A stretch of 63,960 nucleotides of DNA from Bacillota bacterium (GTDB taxonomy: Bacteria; Bacillota; Clostridia; Lachnospirales; Lachnospiraceae). The translations under genes and the position numbers were made by a program. Shown here piece after piece: positions 43,166-52,069 of the stretch. The notes beneath the pieces were generated by a model, which saw nothing but the letters and a program-made list of their open reading frames with translations, did not search any database and had not been told where the DNA came from. The stretch spans positions 1 to 63,960 of the forward strand of contig JAUNGK010000004.1 in assembly GCA_030524555.1 (NCBI GenBank). Direction: 5' to 3'. How positions within the stretch are numbered: position 1 is the first letter of the stretch; the number at the start of each line of letters is the position of its first letter.

Positions 43166-44248
43166 ATGAAAACAGTATTGATTTTGGCCAATGCATCAAC
43201 CGGCGTATATGATTTTAGAAATGAATTAATGCTTGCATTATTAAAAAAATATAAAGTAGTGGTATCGGTCCCGGATGAGCTCTGCATCAGGGAACTGGAA
43301 GCAGAGGGGTGTGAAATTATTCATACGCCTTTAGACAGAAGAGGGATGAACCCCAAAAAGGATGCAGGCTTATTTTTGTCCTATGGAAGGCTTCTGAAAG
43401 AAGTGAAGCCTGATCTGGTTCTGACTTACACCATTAAGCCCAACATATACGGTGGCTTTGCCTGCAGATGGCAGAAGATTCCCTATATCACCACGATTAC
43501 AGGACTTGGAAGCGCGTTTCAGAAAAATGGCTTGTTAAAGAGCATGATTATCCGTATGTACAGAATGGGTCTTCGGGGAGCCGAATGTGTCTTTTTTCAA
43601 AACAGCCAAAACAGGAATATATTCAGAGGATATAAGATTACCGGCAAAAAGGACAAGCTGGTAAGCGGATCGGGAGTGAACCTGGAGGTACATCATGCGG
43701 AGGAGTATCCTGTAGATGAAACCACCCGGTTTTTGTTCGTGGGGCGCATCATGAAGGAAAAGGGAATTGAGGAGCTGCTTGCGGCAGCAAAGGCCCTGCA
43801 TGGTGAAAACGTCAGCTTTGAGCTGTTAGGGTACTGTGATGACGACTATCAGGAGCTTTTGGATGCGTATGAAAGCCAAGGAATTATTATACAGCACGGT
43901 TTTCACACGGATGTTCAGCCGTTTTTAAAACAGGCTTCGGCATTAATACTTCCCACCTACCATGAGGGCATGTCCAATGTGCTTATGGAGGCTTCTGCAT
44001 CAGCCCGTCCTGTCATTGCATCCAATATCAGCGGATGTAAGGAAATTTTTGAAGAGGGCGTTACGGGATTTGGATGCGAGCCTGAAAATGCGGAAAGCTT
44101 AATACAGGCCATTAGAAAATTTCTGAAGCTGACAGTGGAGGAAAGGGTGCAAATGGGGATAGCGGCAAGGCGGAAGATGGAGAAGGAATTTGACAGAAGA
44201 CTGGTAACAGCTTCCTATATGGAGGAGATTGATAGATTTCTGGCATAA
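43166..44248 (+). CDS. Family 4 glycosyltransferase (PglA-like)
   Basis: The 360-residue GT-B enzyme has a conserved start LILANASTGVYDFRNEL and TYTIKPNIYGGFACR, then the donor site LFVGRIMKEKGIEELL and the E-x7-E motif in YHEGMSNVLMEASASARP. Those features are typical of PglA, which adds GalNAc to undecaprenyl-diphosphate-bacillosamine. The preceding PglF/E/C-like genes make that the probable second step of the same oligosaccharide. It is the last gene before the promoter at 44253. Confidence 0.88.
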   Translation: MKTVLILANASTGVYDFRNELMLALLKKYKVVVSVPDELCIRELEAEGCEIIHTPLDRRGMNPKKDAGLFLSYGRLLKEVKPDLVLTYTIKPNIYGGFACRWQKIPYITTITGLGSAFQKNGLLKSMIIRMYRMGLRGAECVFFQNSQNRNIFRGYKITGKKDKLVSGSGVNLEVHHAEEYPVDETTRFLFVGRIMKEKGIEELLAAAKALHGENVSFELLGYCDDDYQELLDAYESQGIIIQHGFHTDVQPFLKQASALILPTYHEGMSNVLMEASASARPVIASNISGCKEIFEEGVTGFGCEPENAESLIQAIRKFLKLTVEERVQMGIAARRKMEKEFDRRLVTASYMEEIDRFLA

Positions 44249-44252
44249 ATAT

Positions 44253-44281
44253 TTGTCCGAATGGTACCAATATGGTATAAT
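44253..44281 (+). promoter_or_regulatory. Promoter for the tviB-tviC operon
   Basis: TTGTCC (44253-44258), a 17-bp spacer and a consensus TATAAT (44276-44281) with TG extension (TGGTATAAT) lie in the 62-base gap before tviB. This is one of the strongest promoter matches in the window and would start a separate transcript for the uronic-acid genes. Confidence 0.75.
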
Positions 44282-44310
44282 TTGAAGAATGATAAAGGAA
44301 GGATAAGAAA

Positions 44311-45627
44311 ATGAACTTATTTGAAAAGCTTGTAAGCGGTGAAGAAAAACTGTCATTGGTAGGTCTTGGGTATGTGGGCATGCCCATCGCGGTTGCCTTT
44401 GCAAGGAAGATCAAGGTGGTAGGCTTTGACTTAAATGAAAAGAAAATTGAGCTGTATAAAAACGGCATTGACCCTACCAATGAGGTGGGAAATGATGTGA
44501 TTAAGGATACCAGGGTGGAGTTTACGGCAGACCCTGCAAAGCTTCGGGAGGCCAAATTCCATATTGTGGCGGTTCCCACACCGGTTAATGACGATCATAC
44601 ACCGGACTTAACCCCGGTAGAGGGAGCCAGCAGAATCTTGGGACAGAACCTGACCAAAGGCTCTGTGGTAGTGTTTGAATCCACGGTTTATCCGGGAGTG
44701 ACAGAGGATATCTGTGTTCCGATTCTGGAAAAGGAATCAGGCCTTACATGCGGAGTGGATTTTAAGATCGGATATTCTCCTGAGCGTATCAATCCCGGCG
44801 ATAAGGTACACCGGTTAGAGACTATCGTAAAGATTGTATCCGGTATGGATCAGGAAACCTTAGATACGGTTGCTAAGGTCTATGAGCTGGTGGTGGAGGC
44901 AGGCGTTTACAGGGCGCAGTCCATCAAGGTTGCGGAGGCTGCCAAGGTTATTGAGAACAGCCAGAGAGATATTAACATTGCTTTTATGAATGAGCTTTCC
45001 ATTATTTTCAATAAAATGGGCATCGATACCAAATCGGTTTTGGAGGCAGCGGGAACCAAATGGAATTTCCTGAAATTCTATCCCGGACTGGTGGGCGGCC
45101 ACTGTATCGGTGTGGATCCGTATTATCTTACTTATAAGGCGGAGGAATTGGGGTATCATTCCCAGATTATCCTTGCGGGGCGCCGAATCAATGATGATAT
45201 GGGGAAATATGTGGCAGAGTCTATGGTTAAGAATTTGATTAAAGCCGATATTCCCGTGAAGGGCGCCAAGGTGGCGATTTTAGGCTTTACCTTTAAGGAA
45301 AACTGCCCTGATACCCGCAATACCAAGGTGATTGATATTTATAAGGAGCTTGGAGAATACGGGATCAATCCCATTGTAGTAGATCCTGCAGCAGATGCGG
45401 ATGAGGCTAAGCGTCTTTACGGCATTACCTTTGAGGGAATGGATGCAGTGAAGGATATGGATGCAGTGATTGTTGCGGTGGCACATACCCAGTTTTTGGG
45501 ACTGGATAAGGCGGCGGTGAATGGATTTTTTAGTACCGGGCATAAGAAAAAGGTATTTATGGATATCAAGGGATTGTTTGACAGAAATGAATATCTGACA
45601 GAGGATTATATTTATTGGAGATTATAG
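44311..45627 (+). CDS. tviB: UDP-N-acetylglucosamine 6-dehydrogenase (WbpO/TviB-like)
   Basis: This NAD-dependent enzyme oxidises UDP-GlcNAc (or UDP-GalNAc) to the uronic acid. The 438 residues hold the N-terminal NAD fold (SLVGLGYVGMPIAVAFA), VPTPVNDDHTPDLTPV, the middle domain with SPERINPGDK, and the catalytic cysteine in GGHCIGVDPYYLTYKAE. A C-terminal domain (FKENCPDTRNTKVIDI) follows. The VNDDHTPDL motif fits the TviB/WbpO branch. The next gene encodes the C4 epimerase of the same pathway. Confidence 0.93.
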   Translation: MNLFEKLVSGEEKLSLVGLGYVGMPIAVAFARKIKVVGFDLNEKKIELYKNGIDPTNEVGNDVIKDTRVEFTADPAKLREAKFHIVAVPTPVNDDHTPDLTPVEGASRILGQNLTKGSVVVFESTVYPGVTEDICVPILEKESGLTCGVDFKIGYSPERINPGDKVHRLETIVKIVSGMDQETLDTVAKVYELVVEAGVYRAQSIKVAEAAKVIENSQRDINIAFMNELSIIFNKMGIDTKSVLEAAGTKWNFLKFYPGLVGGHCIGVDPYYLTYKAEELGYHSQIILAGRRINDDMGKYVAESMVKNLIKADIPVKGAKVAILGFTFKENCPDTRNTKVIDIYKELGEYGINPIVVDPAADADEAKRLYGITFEGMDAVKDMDAVIVAVAHTQFLGLDKAAVNGFFSTGHKKKVFMDIKGLFDRNEYLTEDYIYWRL

Positions 45628-45668
45628 AGTAAGTTTCACAGAGCATGTAGGAGTAAAGGGAGCAGAAC

Positions 45669-46643
45669 ATGGGCTACAAAGATTTGAAGTTTGATGCTGA
45701 CAGTGTATTTTTGGTGACAGGCGGAGCCGGATTTATTGGGTCTAACCTGTGTGAGGCCATTCTTTCCATGGGATATACGGTAAGGTGCCTTGACAATCTT
45801 TCTACCGGAAAATACGAGAATATAGAGCCGTTTACGGGAAATTCCAGGTTTACCTTTATTAAGGGTGATATCAGGGAGCTTGATACCTGTATGGAGGCAT
45901 CTAAGGGTGTGGATTATGTGCTGAATCAGGCGGCATGGGGAAGCGTGCCAAGAAGCATTGAGATGCCCCTTTTGTATGAGGAGATCAATATCAGGGGAAC
46001 CTTAAATATGATGGAGGCTGCCAGACAAAACGGCGTGAAGAAATTCGTTTATGCCTCCAGCTCTTCTGTTTATGGAGATCATCCGGTGCTTCCCAAGAAG
46101 GAAGGGCATGAGGGAAAGCTTCTTTCTCCCTATGCGCTGACCAAGAGGGTTGATGAGGAATATGGCAGACTGTATAAGGTGTTATATGGTCTGGATACCT
46201 ACGGCATGAGGTATTTTAACGTTTTCGGCAGACGTCAGGATCCTAACGGAATGTATGCGGCAGTCATCCCCAAGTTTATTAAGCAGCTGATGGACGGCGA
46301 GGTGCCTACCATTAACGGGGACGGAAGACAGTCCAGAGACTTTACCTATATTGACAATGTAATCGAAGCAAATTTGAAGGCATGTCTGGCGTCTTCAGAG
46401 GCAGCAGGCGAGGCATTTAATATCGGGGCAGGCGGAAGAGAATATTTGATTGATGTGTACCATGATCTGTGCAAGGCCCTTGGCAAGGATGTGGAGCCTG
46501 ATTTTGGACCTGATCGTGCCGGAGATATTAAGGACTCCAATGCGGATATCAGCAAAGCAAGAGAGCTTTTGGGATATGATCCTGAATACGACTTTGCAAG
46601 CGGAATCAATCTGGCTATTGATTGGTATAAGAACAACTTATAA
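45669..46643 (+). CDS. tviC: UDP-N-acetylglucosamine(uronate) 4-epimerase (WbpP/TviC-like)
   Basis: This extended short-chain dehydrogenase of 324 residues matches WbpP/TviC. It has the NAD motif TGGAGFIGSN, NQAAWGSVPRSIE, catalytic Ser in ASSSSVYGDHP, YALTK with the Tyr-Lys pair, and FGRRQDPNGMYAAVIPKF. The enzyme interconverts UDP-GlcNAc(A) and UDP-GalNAc(A). With tviB it gives UDP-GalNAcA, the likely substrate of the two amidotransferases downstream. AGGGAG lies before the start. Confidence 0.92.
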   Translation: MGYKDLKFDADSVFLVTGGAGFIGSNLCEAILSMGYTVRCLDNLSTGKYENIEPFTGNSRFTFIKGDIRELDTCMEASKGVDYVLNQAAWGSVPRSIEMPLLYEEINIRGTLNMMEAARQNGVKKFVYASSSSVYGDHPVLPKKEGHEGKLLSPYALTKRVDEEYGRLYKVLYGLDTYGMRYFNVFGRRQDPNGMYAAVIPKFIKQLMDGEVPTINGDGRQSRDFTYIDNVIEANLKACLASSEAAGEAFNIGAGGREYLIDVYHDLCKALGKDVEPDFGPDRAGDIKDSNADISKARELLGYDPEYDFASGINLAIDWYKNNL

Positions 46644-46654
46644 GGAGTATACCA

Positions 46655-47758
46655 GTGAAACATATTGTGTTTTTTACGCTTTCTATGATGAGAGGCGGGG
46701 CGGAAGGGGTTATTGCAAGGCTGTGCAATGACTATCTGCGTCTTCATTACCGGATTACGATTGTAACTTGTATGAACTGCCCTGTGGAATATTCGTTAGA
46801 TCAGGCAATAGAATTAATATGTTTAGAGAATGAGGGAGCGGTTTATCGAAACATGGGGGAACGTTTTCTGAAAAGGAGAAAGCGTTTAGCGCTTGTGCTT
46901 GATAAGTTGGCTCCTGATTTGTTAATCAGCTTTCTGCCGGAGCCCAATTTTCTGGCATTAAGCTTAAAAGGAAAGGTTTTCGGGAAATATCAATTTCCAA
47001 TGATTATATCCGTGCGCAATGATCCAAAACGGGAGTATGGAAACAAGGTATACTATGCGTTGATGCGGTATTGGTATCCCAAGGCCGACGGGTATGTGTT
47101 CCAGACCAGCCAGGCAGGGGAGTATTTTGCCTTTTCCAGGCATATTACGGAGCGCATGGAGATTATTCCCAATCCTCTTGGCAGGGACTATCTGGAGCTT
47201 AGAAAGGCAGATAGCAGGGAGAAAAAAATCGTCCATGTGGGGCGCATGGATCCACAGAAGAATCAGGCAATGCTTCTTAGAGCCTGTAAGGATGTTTTTG
47301 CAAAGCACCCGGAGTATATTCTGGAAATGTATGGGGACGGGAAGCTGCAGGGAGAGCTGGAGCGGCTGATTGGGGAACTGGAGCTTACGGATAAGGTCAG
47401 GTTATGCGGCAATGTAGCTGATTTAAAGGACCGGATACAGGATGCAGCGGTTTTTGTGCTTTCCTCGGATTATGAAGGTATTCCCAATGCTTTAATGGAG
47501 GCCATGGCTGCCGGCATTCCCGCTGTGTCTACGGATTGTCCCTGCAAAGGTCCGGCTTACCTGATGGAAAATGGCAAATGCGGAAGGCTGGTGCCGGTAG
47601 GGGATCAGGAGGCGCTTTCAGCCGCTATCACGGAGCTGATTGAAAATCCGGAGGCGGCGGAGCAGATGGCGGAGCGGGCAATTGAAAGAATGAAGGAATT
47701 TTATCCCCAGGAGATATACCGGAAGTGGGATGAATATATTCACAAATTTCTGAAGTGA
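46655..47758 (+). CDS. Family 4 glycosyltransferase (paralogue 1)
   Basis: The 367-residue GT-B enzyme has the acceptor-domain start FTLSMMRGGAEGVIARL, then SVRNDPKREYG and VHVGRMDPQKNQAMLL. The E-x7-E region DYEGIPNALMEAMAAG precedes STDCPCKGP. The same signature set is present in the genes at 50899 and 52070, so these three are paralogues. GTG at 46655 is the start, with TAAGGAG seven bases upstream. The next gene begins at or just after its stop. Confidence 0.9.
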   Translation: MKHIVFFTLSMMRGGAEGVIARLCNDYLRLHYRITIVTCMNCPVEYSLDQAIELICLENEGAVYRNMGERFLKRRKRLALVLDKLAPDLLISFLPEPNFLALSLKGKVFGKYQFPMIISVRNDPKREYGNKVYYALMRYWYPKADGYVFQTSQAGEYFAFSRHITERMEIIPNPLGRDYLELRKADSREKKIVHVGRMDPQKNQAMLLRACKDVFAKHPEYILEMYGDGKLQGELERLIGELELTDKVRLCGNVADLKDRIQDAAVFVLSSDYEGIPNALMEAMAAGIPAVSTDCPCKGPAYLMENGKCGRLVPVGDQEALSAAITELIENPEAAEQMAERAIERMKEFYPQEIYRKWDEYIHKFLK

Positions 47759-47766
47759 GGTCAGGT

Positions 47767-48954
47767 ATGAAGAGGATTATGTTGATTTCCCCCATGCTTC
47801 ATCAGGGGGGCTTTGAGAGAATATGTGTGATGACGGCCCGCCTGCTTCAGGGAAAATATGAGGTGGTAATTGCCGTCTTTTCCATGGATGATATTGCATA
47901 TGACATTTCGGGGCTTCGTGTAATCGATTTAAAGCTGAAGGCCAGAGACGGGAAGCTGCATAAGATTATAAATGTGCTGAAAAGATGCGTTAAGTTAAGC
48001 CGTCTGCAAAAGGAGCTTAAGATCGACGTCTCCTACAGCTTTGGTATGACTGCCAATATAGCCAATGCTCTGACGTGGGGAGCCAAAAGAAAGATTACCG
48101 CATGCCATTCCTTTGAGGAAATTAAGGATGCCTTTTATATGAAGCTGATCAGCAGGCATTCTGACCAGGTTTTGTGCTGTGCTAAAAAAATGGCTGATCT
48201 GGTAGAAGAGAAGTATGGGTTTTCCAATGTGACAGCACTGTGGAATCCTTGTGACACCAGGAAAATCCGGGAGCAAAGCAATCAAACGGATGAGGAGCTT
48301 TCCTTCTTTGATACGAAGGATAAGGTTTTAGTGTCCATGGGAAGAGAGGATGATATTAAGGGCTATTGGCACTTAATTAAGGTTTTTAAAAGAGTTTATG
48401 AGAAACATCCGGACACAAGACTTGTCATTATCGGGAGCGGTGAGTTTAGGGAATATAAGGAGCTGGTTTCCAGCCTTGGCATAGAGGAAAAGGTATGGTT
48501 CACCGGGCTTAAAAGAAATCCCTTTCCTTATTTGAAGGCAAGCGACTTGTATCTGCTTACTTCAATCAGCGAGGGGCTTCCCAATGCATTGGTGGAGTCA
48601 TTGGCGGTCTCCCTGCCTATTGTTTCCGTCAATTGTTTGTCCGGTCCGGCAGAAATTCTGCACCGGAACTGGAAGGAAGCAGAGAAGCAGAAGGATGTTT
48701 TTAAGGCGGATTACGGCATACTGACACCGGTGCTGTGTGCTGAGAAGAACCTTCAGGCAGAGTTTGAGGATCAGGAAGCTAAGAGTATTAAGCTGGAGGA
48801 AGGGGAAGAAGCCCTTGCAGAAGCAGTGCTTATGATGTTAAATGATAAAGAGCTTTATGAGAAATATCAAAGGGCGGCGGCAGGAAGAGCAGAGGATTTT
48901 TCACAGGGAAAGTACCTGGAGGGACTGGTTTCCTGTATAAATTCCTTGTGCTGA
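47767..48954 (+). CDS. Family 4 glycosyltransferase
   Basis: The 395-residue GT4 has SPMLHQGGFERICVMTARLL, LVSMGREDDIKGYWHLIKVF and SISEGLPNALVESLAVSLP with SVNCLSGPAEIL. It differs from the three closely related paralogues nearby, with an insertion of about 35 residues after the SGPAEIL segment. GAGG six bases before ATG 47767 supports this start; a GTG at 47755 overlaps the previous stop (GTGA) and is also possible. An amidotransferase gene follows. Confidence 0.88.
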   Translation: MKRIMLISPMLHQGGFERICVMTARLLQGKYEVVIAVFSMDDIAYDISGLRVIDLKLKARDGKLHKIINVLKRCVKLSRLQKELKIDVSYSFGMTANIANALTWGAKRKITACHSFEEIKDAFYMKLISRHSDQVLCCAKKMADLVEEKYGFSNVTALWNPCDTRKIREQSNQTDEELSFFDTKDKVLVSMGREDDIKGYWHLIKVFKRVYEKHPDTRLVIIGSGEFREYKELVSSLGIEEKVWFTGLKRNPFPYLKASDLYLLTSISEGLPNALVESLAVSLPIVSVNCLSGPAEILHRNWKEAEKQKDVFKADYGILTPVLCAEKNLQAEFEDQEAKSIKLEEGEEALAEAVLMMLNDKELYEKYQRAAAGRAEDFSQGKYLEGLVSCINSLC

Positions 48955-48987
48955 CGGTTTGTAACGGAAAGGATTTAGATTACCTTT

Positions 48988-50871
48988 ATGTGCGGGATAT
49001 GTGGTTTTTTCAGCAAAAACAGAATAACAGAGGATGAGCTTGGCAGAATGAATGACACTATGTACCATCGTGGACCCGACGATCATGGAGTGCAGCTTTA
49101 TCCTGCCGTTGAAGGCTACAGCGTAGGACTTGCCCAGAGAAGACTTTCCATTTTTGACCTTTCCCCTCTGGGACATCAGCCCATGAATTCTCCCAAGGGG
49201 GATGTAGCCATTGTTTTTAACGGAGAAATTTATAATTTCAACCGATTGAAGGAAGAGCTTACCGACTATCCCTTTATTTCTACCTGTGATACGGAGGTCA
49301 TACTGGCAGCCTACTTAAAATGGGGAATATCCTGTATCCAAAGACTAAACGGCATGTTTGCCATTGCCATTTATGACAGAAGGAATGACACGCTGCATCT
49401 GGTTCGTGACAGGATAGGGAAAAAGCCGTTGTATTACTGGCTTTGGGATGGAAATCTGGTATTTGCCTCTGAACTGAAGCCGATCTTAAGCTGTCCCGGA
49501 TTTAAAGGGAAAATCAGAAGTGATGTAATTTCCCGCTTTTTGTATCAGCAGTATATCTGTGAGCCTGACACCATATTTGAGCATGTGAGCAAGGTGGAGC
49601 CGGGGCAGATTATCAGCTTTACCCATGGACAGGTAAAGAAGGAGCATTACTGGGATTTAGCAAAGGTTTATAAGGAGAAAAAGAATACCCCGCCAAAGGA
49701 ATACGGGCAGGCTAAGGAGGAGCTTAAGAGGCTTTTAAGGGATGCAGTCAAAAATCGTCTGGCTGCAGACGTGCCGGTGGGAACCTTCCTTAGCGGAGGC
49801 TATGATTCCTCTCTTGTTACCGCCATTGCCCAGCAGGTATCTGCCCTGCCGGTTAAAACATTTTCCATTGGATTTTATGAGGAGAAATATAACGAAGCAA
49901 AGTATGCAAAGGAAGTAGCCCGGCATATCGGCTGCGACCATACGGAGCTGTATGTGGAAGAAAAGGATATGCTTGAACTGGTGGAAAGTATTCCCACCTA
50001 TTTTGATGAGCCCTTTGCGGACTCATCTCAAATTCCCTCCATGCTGGTGTCTAAGCTTGCAAGGCAGAAGGTCACGGTGGCTCTTTCGGGAGACGGAGGA
50101 GACGAGTTCTTCTGTGGCTATCAGATATATGACAGGGTAAGGCAGGCCCAGCTCCTTGATGGAGTGGGCGCCGTGGCTGGAGCATTGGGGAATGCGTTTC
50201 ATATTATGGACCGTTATCCGTTCCGGATCCGGGTCATTGCCGGAAACCGTGATAAGGAAACCAAAACACAGTTTGCCATGGGAAATTATCTGAAAACGGC
50301 GGAAGGAATGGTATTAAAGCATCAGGGGGGGACGCCTCTTTCCTGCCTCTATGAATTTGAGAGCAAGTATCAGGAGAAAAACTGGCAGGAGCGAAGAATG
50401 CTTTTGGATATGGAAACCTATCTGCCGGGGGATATCTTGTGCAAGGTAGACCGGGCATCCATGCGGTATTCGCTGGAAACCAGATGTCCTATTTTAGATA
50501 CAGATGTTATGGAATATGCCATGGGGCTGCCCCATGAGTTTAAATATTATAAAGGCGTCAAAAAGAGAATATTGAAGGATATTACCTATGAGTACATTCC
50601 GATAGAGCTGCTTGAGCGGCCAAAGAAGGGATTTAGCGTTCCATTGGATAAATGGATGCGCGGGCCACTTAAAGAACAGGTGTTATCATTGTCGGAAAAG
50701 AGCTTTTTGGACAGGCAGGGGATTTTTGATGCTGATTATGTAACCGGCCTGATAAGAAGATATATGCAAAAGGGCGATAAGGGCTCCGGTACGGGAGAAA
50801 ACTATTCGCCGATTATCTGGGCGTTTTTGATGTTTCAGAAATGGTATGAGTCCTATATGTTGCAGAAATAG
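48988..50871 (+). CDS. asnB: Asparagine-synthase-like amidotransferase (copy 1)
   Basis: The 627-residue protein is a glutamine-dependent amidotransferase of AsnB type. The N-terminal glutaminase domain starts MCGICGFFS with catalytic Cys2, which fixes the start, and has HRGPDDHG and GEIYNFNRL. The synthetase domain contains the PPi loop SGGYDSSLV, SGDGGDEFFCGY and KVDRASMRYSLETRCP. In polysaccharide loci such enzymes (WbpS, WbmE) amidate sugar uronic acids. With TviB and TviC upstream, GalNAcA amidation is likely, though ordinary asparagine synthesis is not excluded. Confidence 0.9.
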   Translation: MCGICGFFSKNRITEDELGRMNDTMYHRGPDDHGVQLYPAVEGYSVGLAQRRLSIFDLSPLGHQPMNSPKGDVAIVFNGEIYNFNRLKEELTDYPFISTCDTEVILAAYLKWGISCIQRLNGMFAIAIYDRRNDTLHLVRDRIGKKPLYYWLWDGNLVFASELKPILSCPGFKGKIRSDVISRFLYQQYICEPDTIFEHVSKVEPGQIISFTHGQVKKEHYWDLAKVYKEKKNTPPKEYGQAKEELKRLLRDAVKNRLAADVPVGTFLSGGYDSSLVTAIAQQVSALPVKTFSIGFYEEKYNEAKYAKEVARHIGCDHTELYVEEKDMLELVESIPTYFDEPFADSSQIPSMLVSKLARQKVTVALSGDGGDEFFCGYQIYDRVRQAQLLDGVGAVAGALGNAFHIMDRYPFRIRVIAGNRDKETKTQFAMGNYLKTAEGMVLKHQGGTPLSCLYEFESKYQEKNWQERRMLLDMETYLPGDILCKVDRASMRYSLETRCPILDTDVMEYAMGLPHEFKYYKGVKKRILKDITYEYIPIELLERPKKGFSVPLDKWMRGPLKEQVLSLSEKSFLDRQGIFDADYVTGLIRRYMQKGDKGSGTGENYSPIIWAFLMFQKWYESYMLQK

Positions 50872-50898
50872 TGCAGGGATGAAAGAGGATATAAGTCT

Positions 50899-52005
50899 AT
50901 GGGAAAAGCAAAGCTGCTGTTTCATATTAATAGCATGGGAAAGGGCGGCGCCGAGAGAGTGGTCAGCGTGCTGTCCGAATGCTTTGCAGCGGACGGATAT
51001 GAGGTAACCATTGTAACCTTGTGGCGTGCCGGGGAAGAATTTGAGCTTTCAGGAGGCGTAAAAAGAATTAATCTGGGAGACCGCTGGAAGGGAAAGAATC
51101 CGGGGCGTGCGCAGCTGGCAGGCAGCCGGTTTTTGGATTTAAGAAGGGTTGTGAAGAGAGAAAAGCCCGATCTGGTGATCTCCTTTTGCAATAAAGCAAA
51201 TTTCAGATGCTCCTATAGCATGATGGGAATGAATATTCCCCTTTTGGTATCCGTCAGAAATGATCCGAGGGTGGATTATTTCCCATATAAGCGAGAGGTT
51301 AAGAGAATGGAAAAGAAAGCATCGGGCTGTGTGTTTCAAACTGCCGATGCCATGTCCTGTTTTGACCGGAAGTTTCAAGAAAAATCCAAGGTGATTTGGA
51401 ATCCTGTGGATCGTAAATATTTATTTGGGGACGACAGTCCGACGGAACGCTCAAAATATATTGTTACGGTTGGAAGGCTTTCCTCCCAGAAAAATCAATT
51501 GCTTTTAGCAAAAGCCTTTCACAGGATTATGGATGAATTCCCCGAGTATGAGCTTAGAATTTATGGAGAGGAAAGCGAAGCAGGCACAAAGGACAGGCTC
51601 CTTGATTATATTGCTGAGCAGGGCATGGAGCAGCGTGTCAGGCTTATGGGACAAAGCAGCCGCCTTGAGAAGGAAATTAAGGATGCGGCGCTTTTCGTAC
51701 TACCTTCGGATTATGAGGGAATGCCCAATGCCTTAATAGAGGCAATGGTTATGGGGATACCCTGTATTTCCACAGATTGTCCCTGTAAAGGACCTTCGGA
51801 ATTAATTGAAAACGGGATATCCGGCTGCCTGGTTCCGGTAGGGGATGATAAGGAGCTGGCGCTGGCCATGAAGAAGCTGTTGGAAAATCCGAAGCTGGCA
51901 GATCAAATGGGAAGGGCCGGGGCCAAACTTAAGGCTAAGGTTTCTCCTGAGAAAATATATGAAGAGTGGAAAGAAATTGTGAATAGGCTTATCAATAACG
52001 GTTGA
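50899..52005 (+). CDS. Family 4 glycosyltransferase (paralogue 2)
   Basis: The 368-residue GT4 closely resembles the genes at 46655 and 52070: INSMGKGGAERVVSVLSE, SVRNDPRVDYF, VTVGRLSSQKNQLLLAKA, DYEGMPNALIEAMVMG and STDCPCKGPSELI. It comes directly after the first amidotransferase gene, 27 bases from its stop. Different copies may add the same kind of sugar at different positions. Donor unknown. Confidence 0.9.
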   Translation: MGKAKLLFHINSMGKGGAERVVSVLSECFAADGYEVTIVTLWRAGEEFELSGGVKRINLGDRWKGKNPGRAQLAGSRFLDLRRVVKREKPDLVISFCNKANFRCSYSMMGMNIPLLVSVRNDPRVDYFPYKREVKRMEKKASGCVFQTADAMSCFDRKFQEKSKVIWNPVDRKYLFGDDSPTERSKYIVTVGRLSSQKNQLLLAKAFHRIMDEFPEYELRIYGEESEAGTKDRLLDYIAEQGMEQRVRLMGQSSRLEKEIKDAALFVLPSDYEGMPNALIEAMVMGIPCISTDCPCKGPSELIENGISGCLVPVGDDKELALAMKKLLENPKLADQMGRAGAKLKAKVSPEKIYEEWKEIVNRLINNG

Positions 52006-52069
52006 AATTTAAAATGATACTGATATCTGTACAGTTATTAAGATAAAATAAATGGACGAGAGGGAAGCT

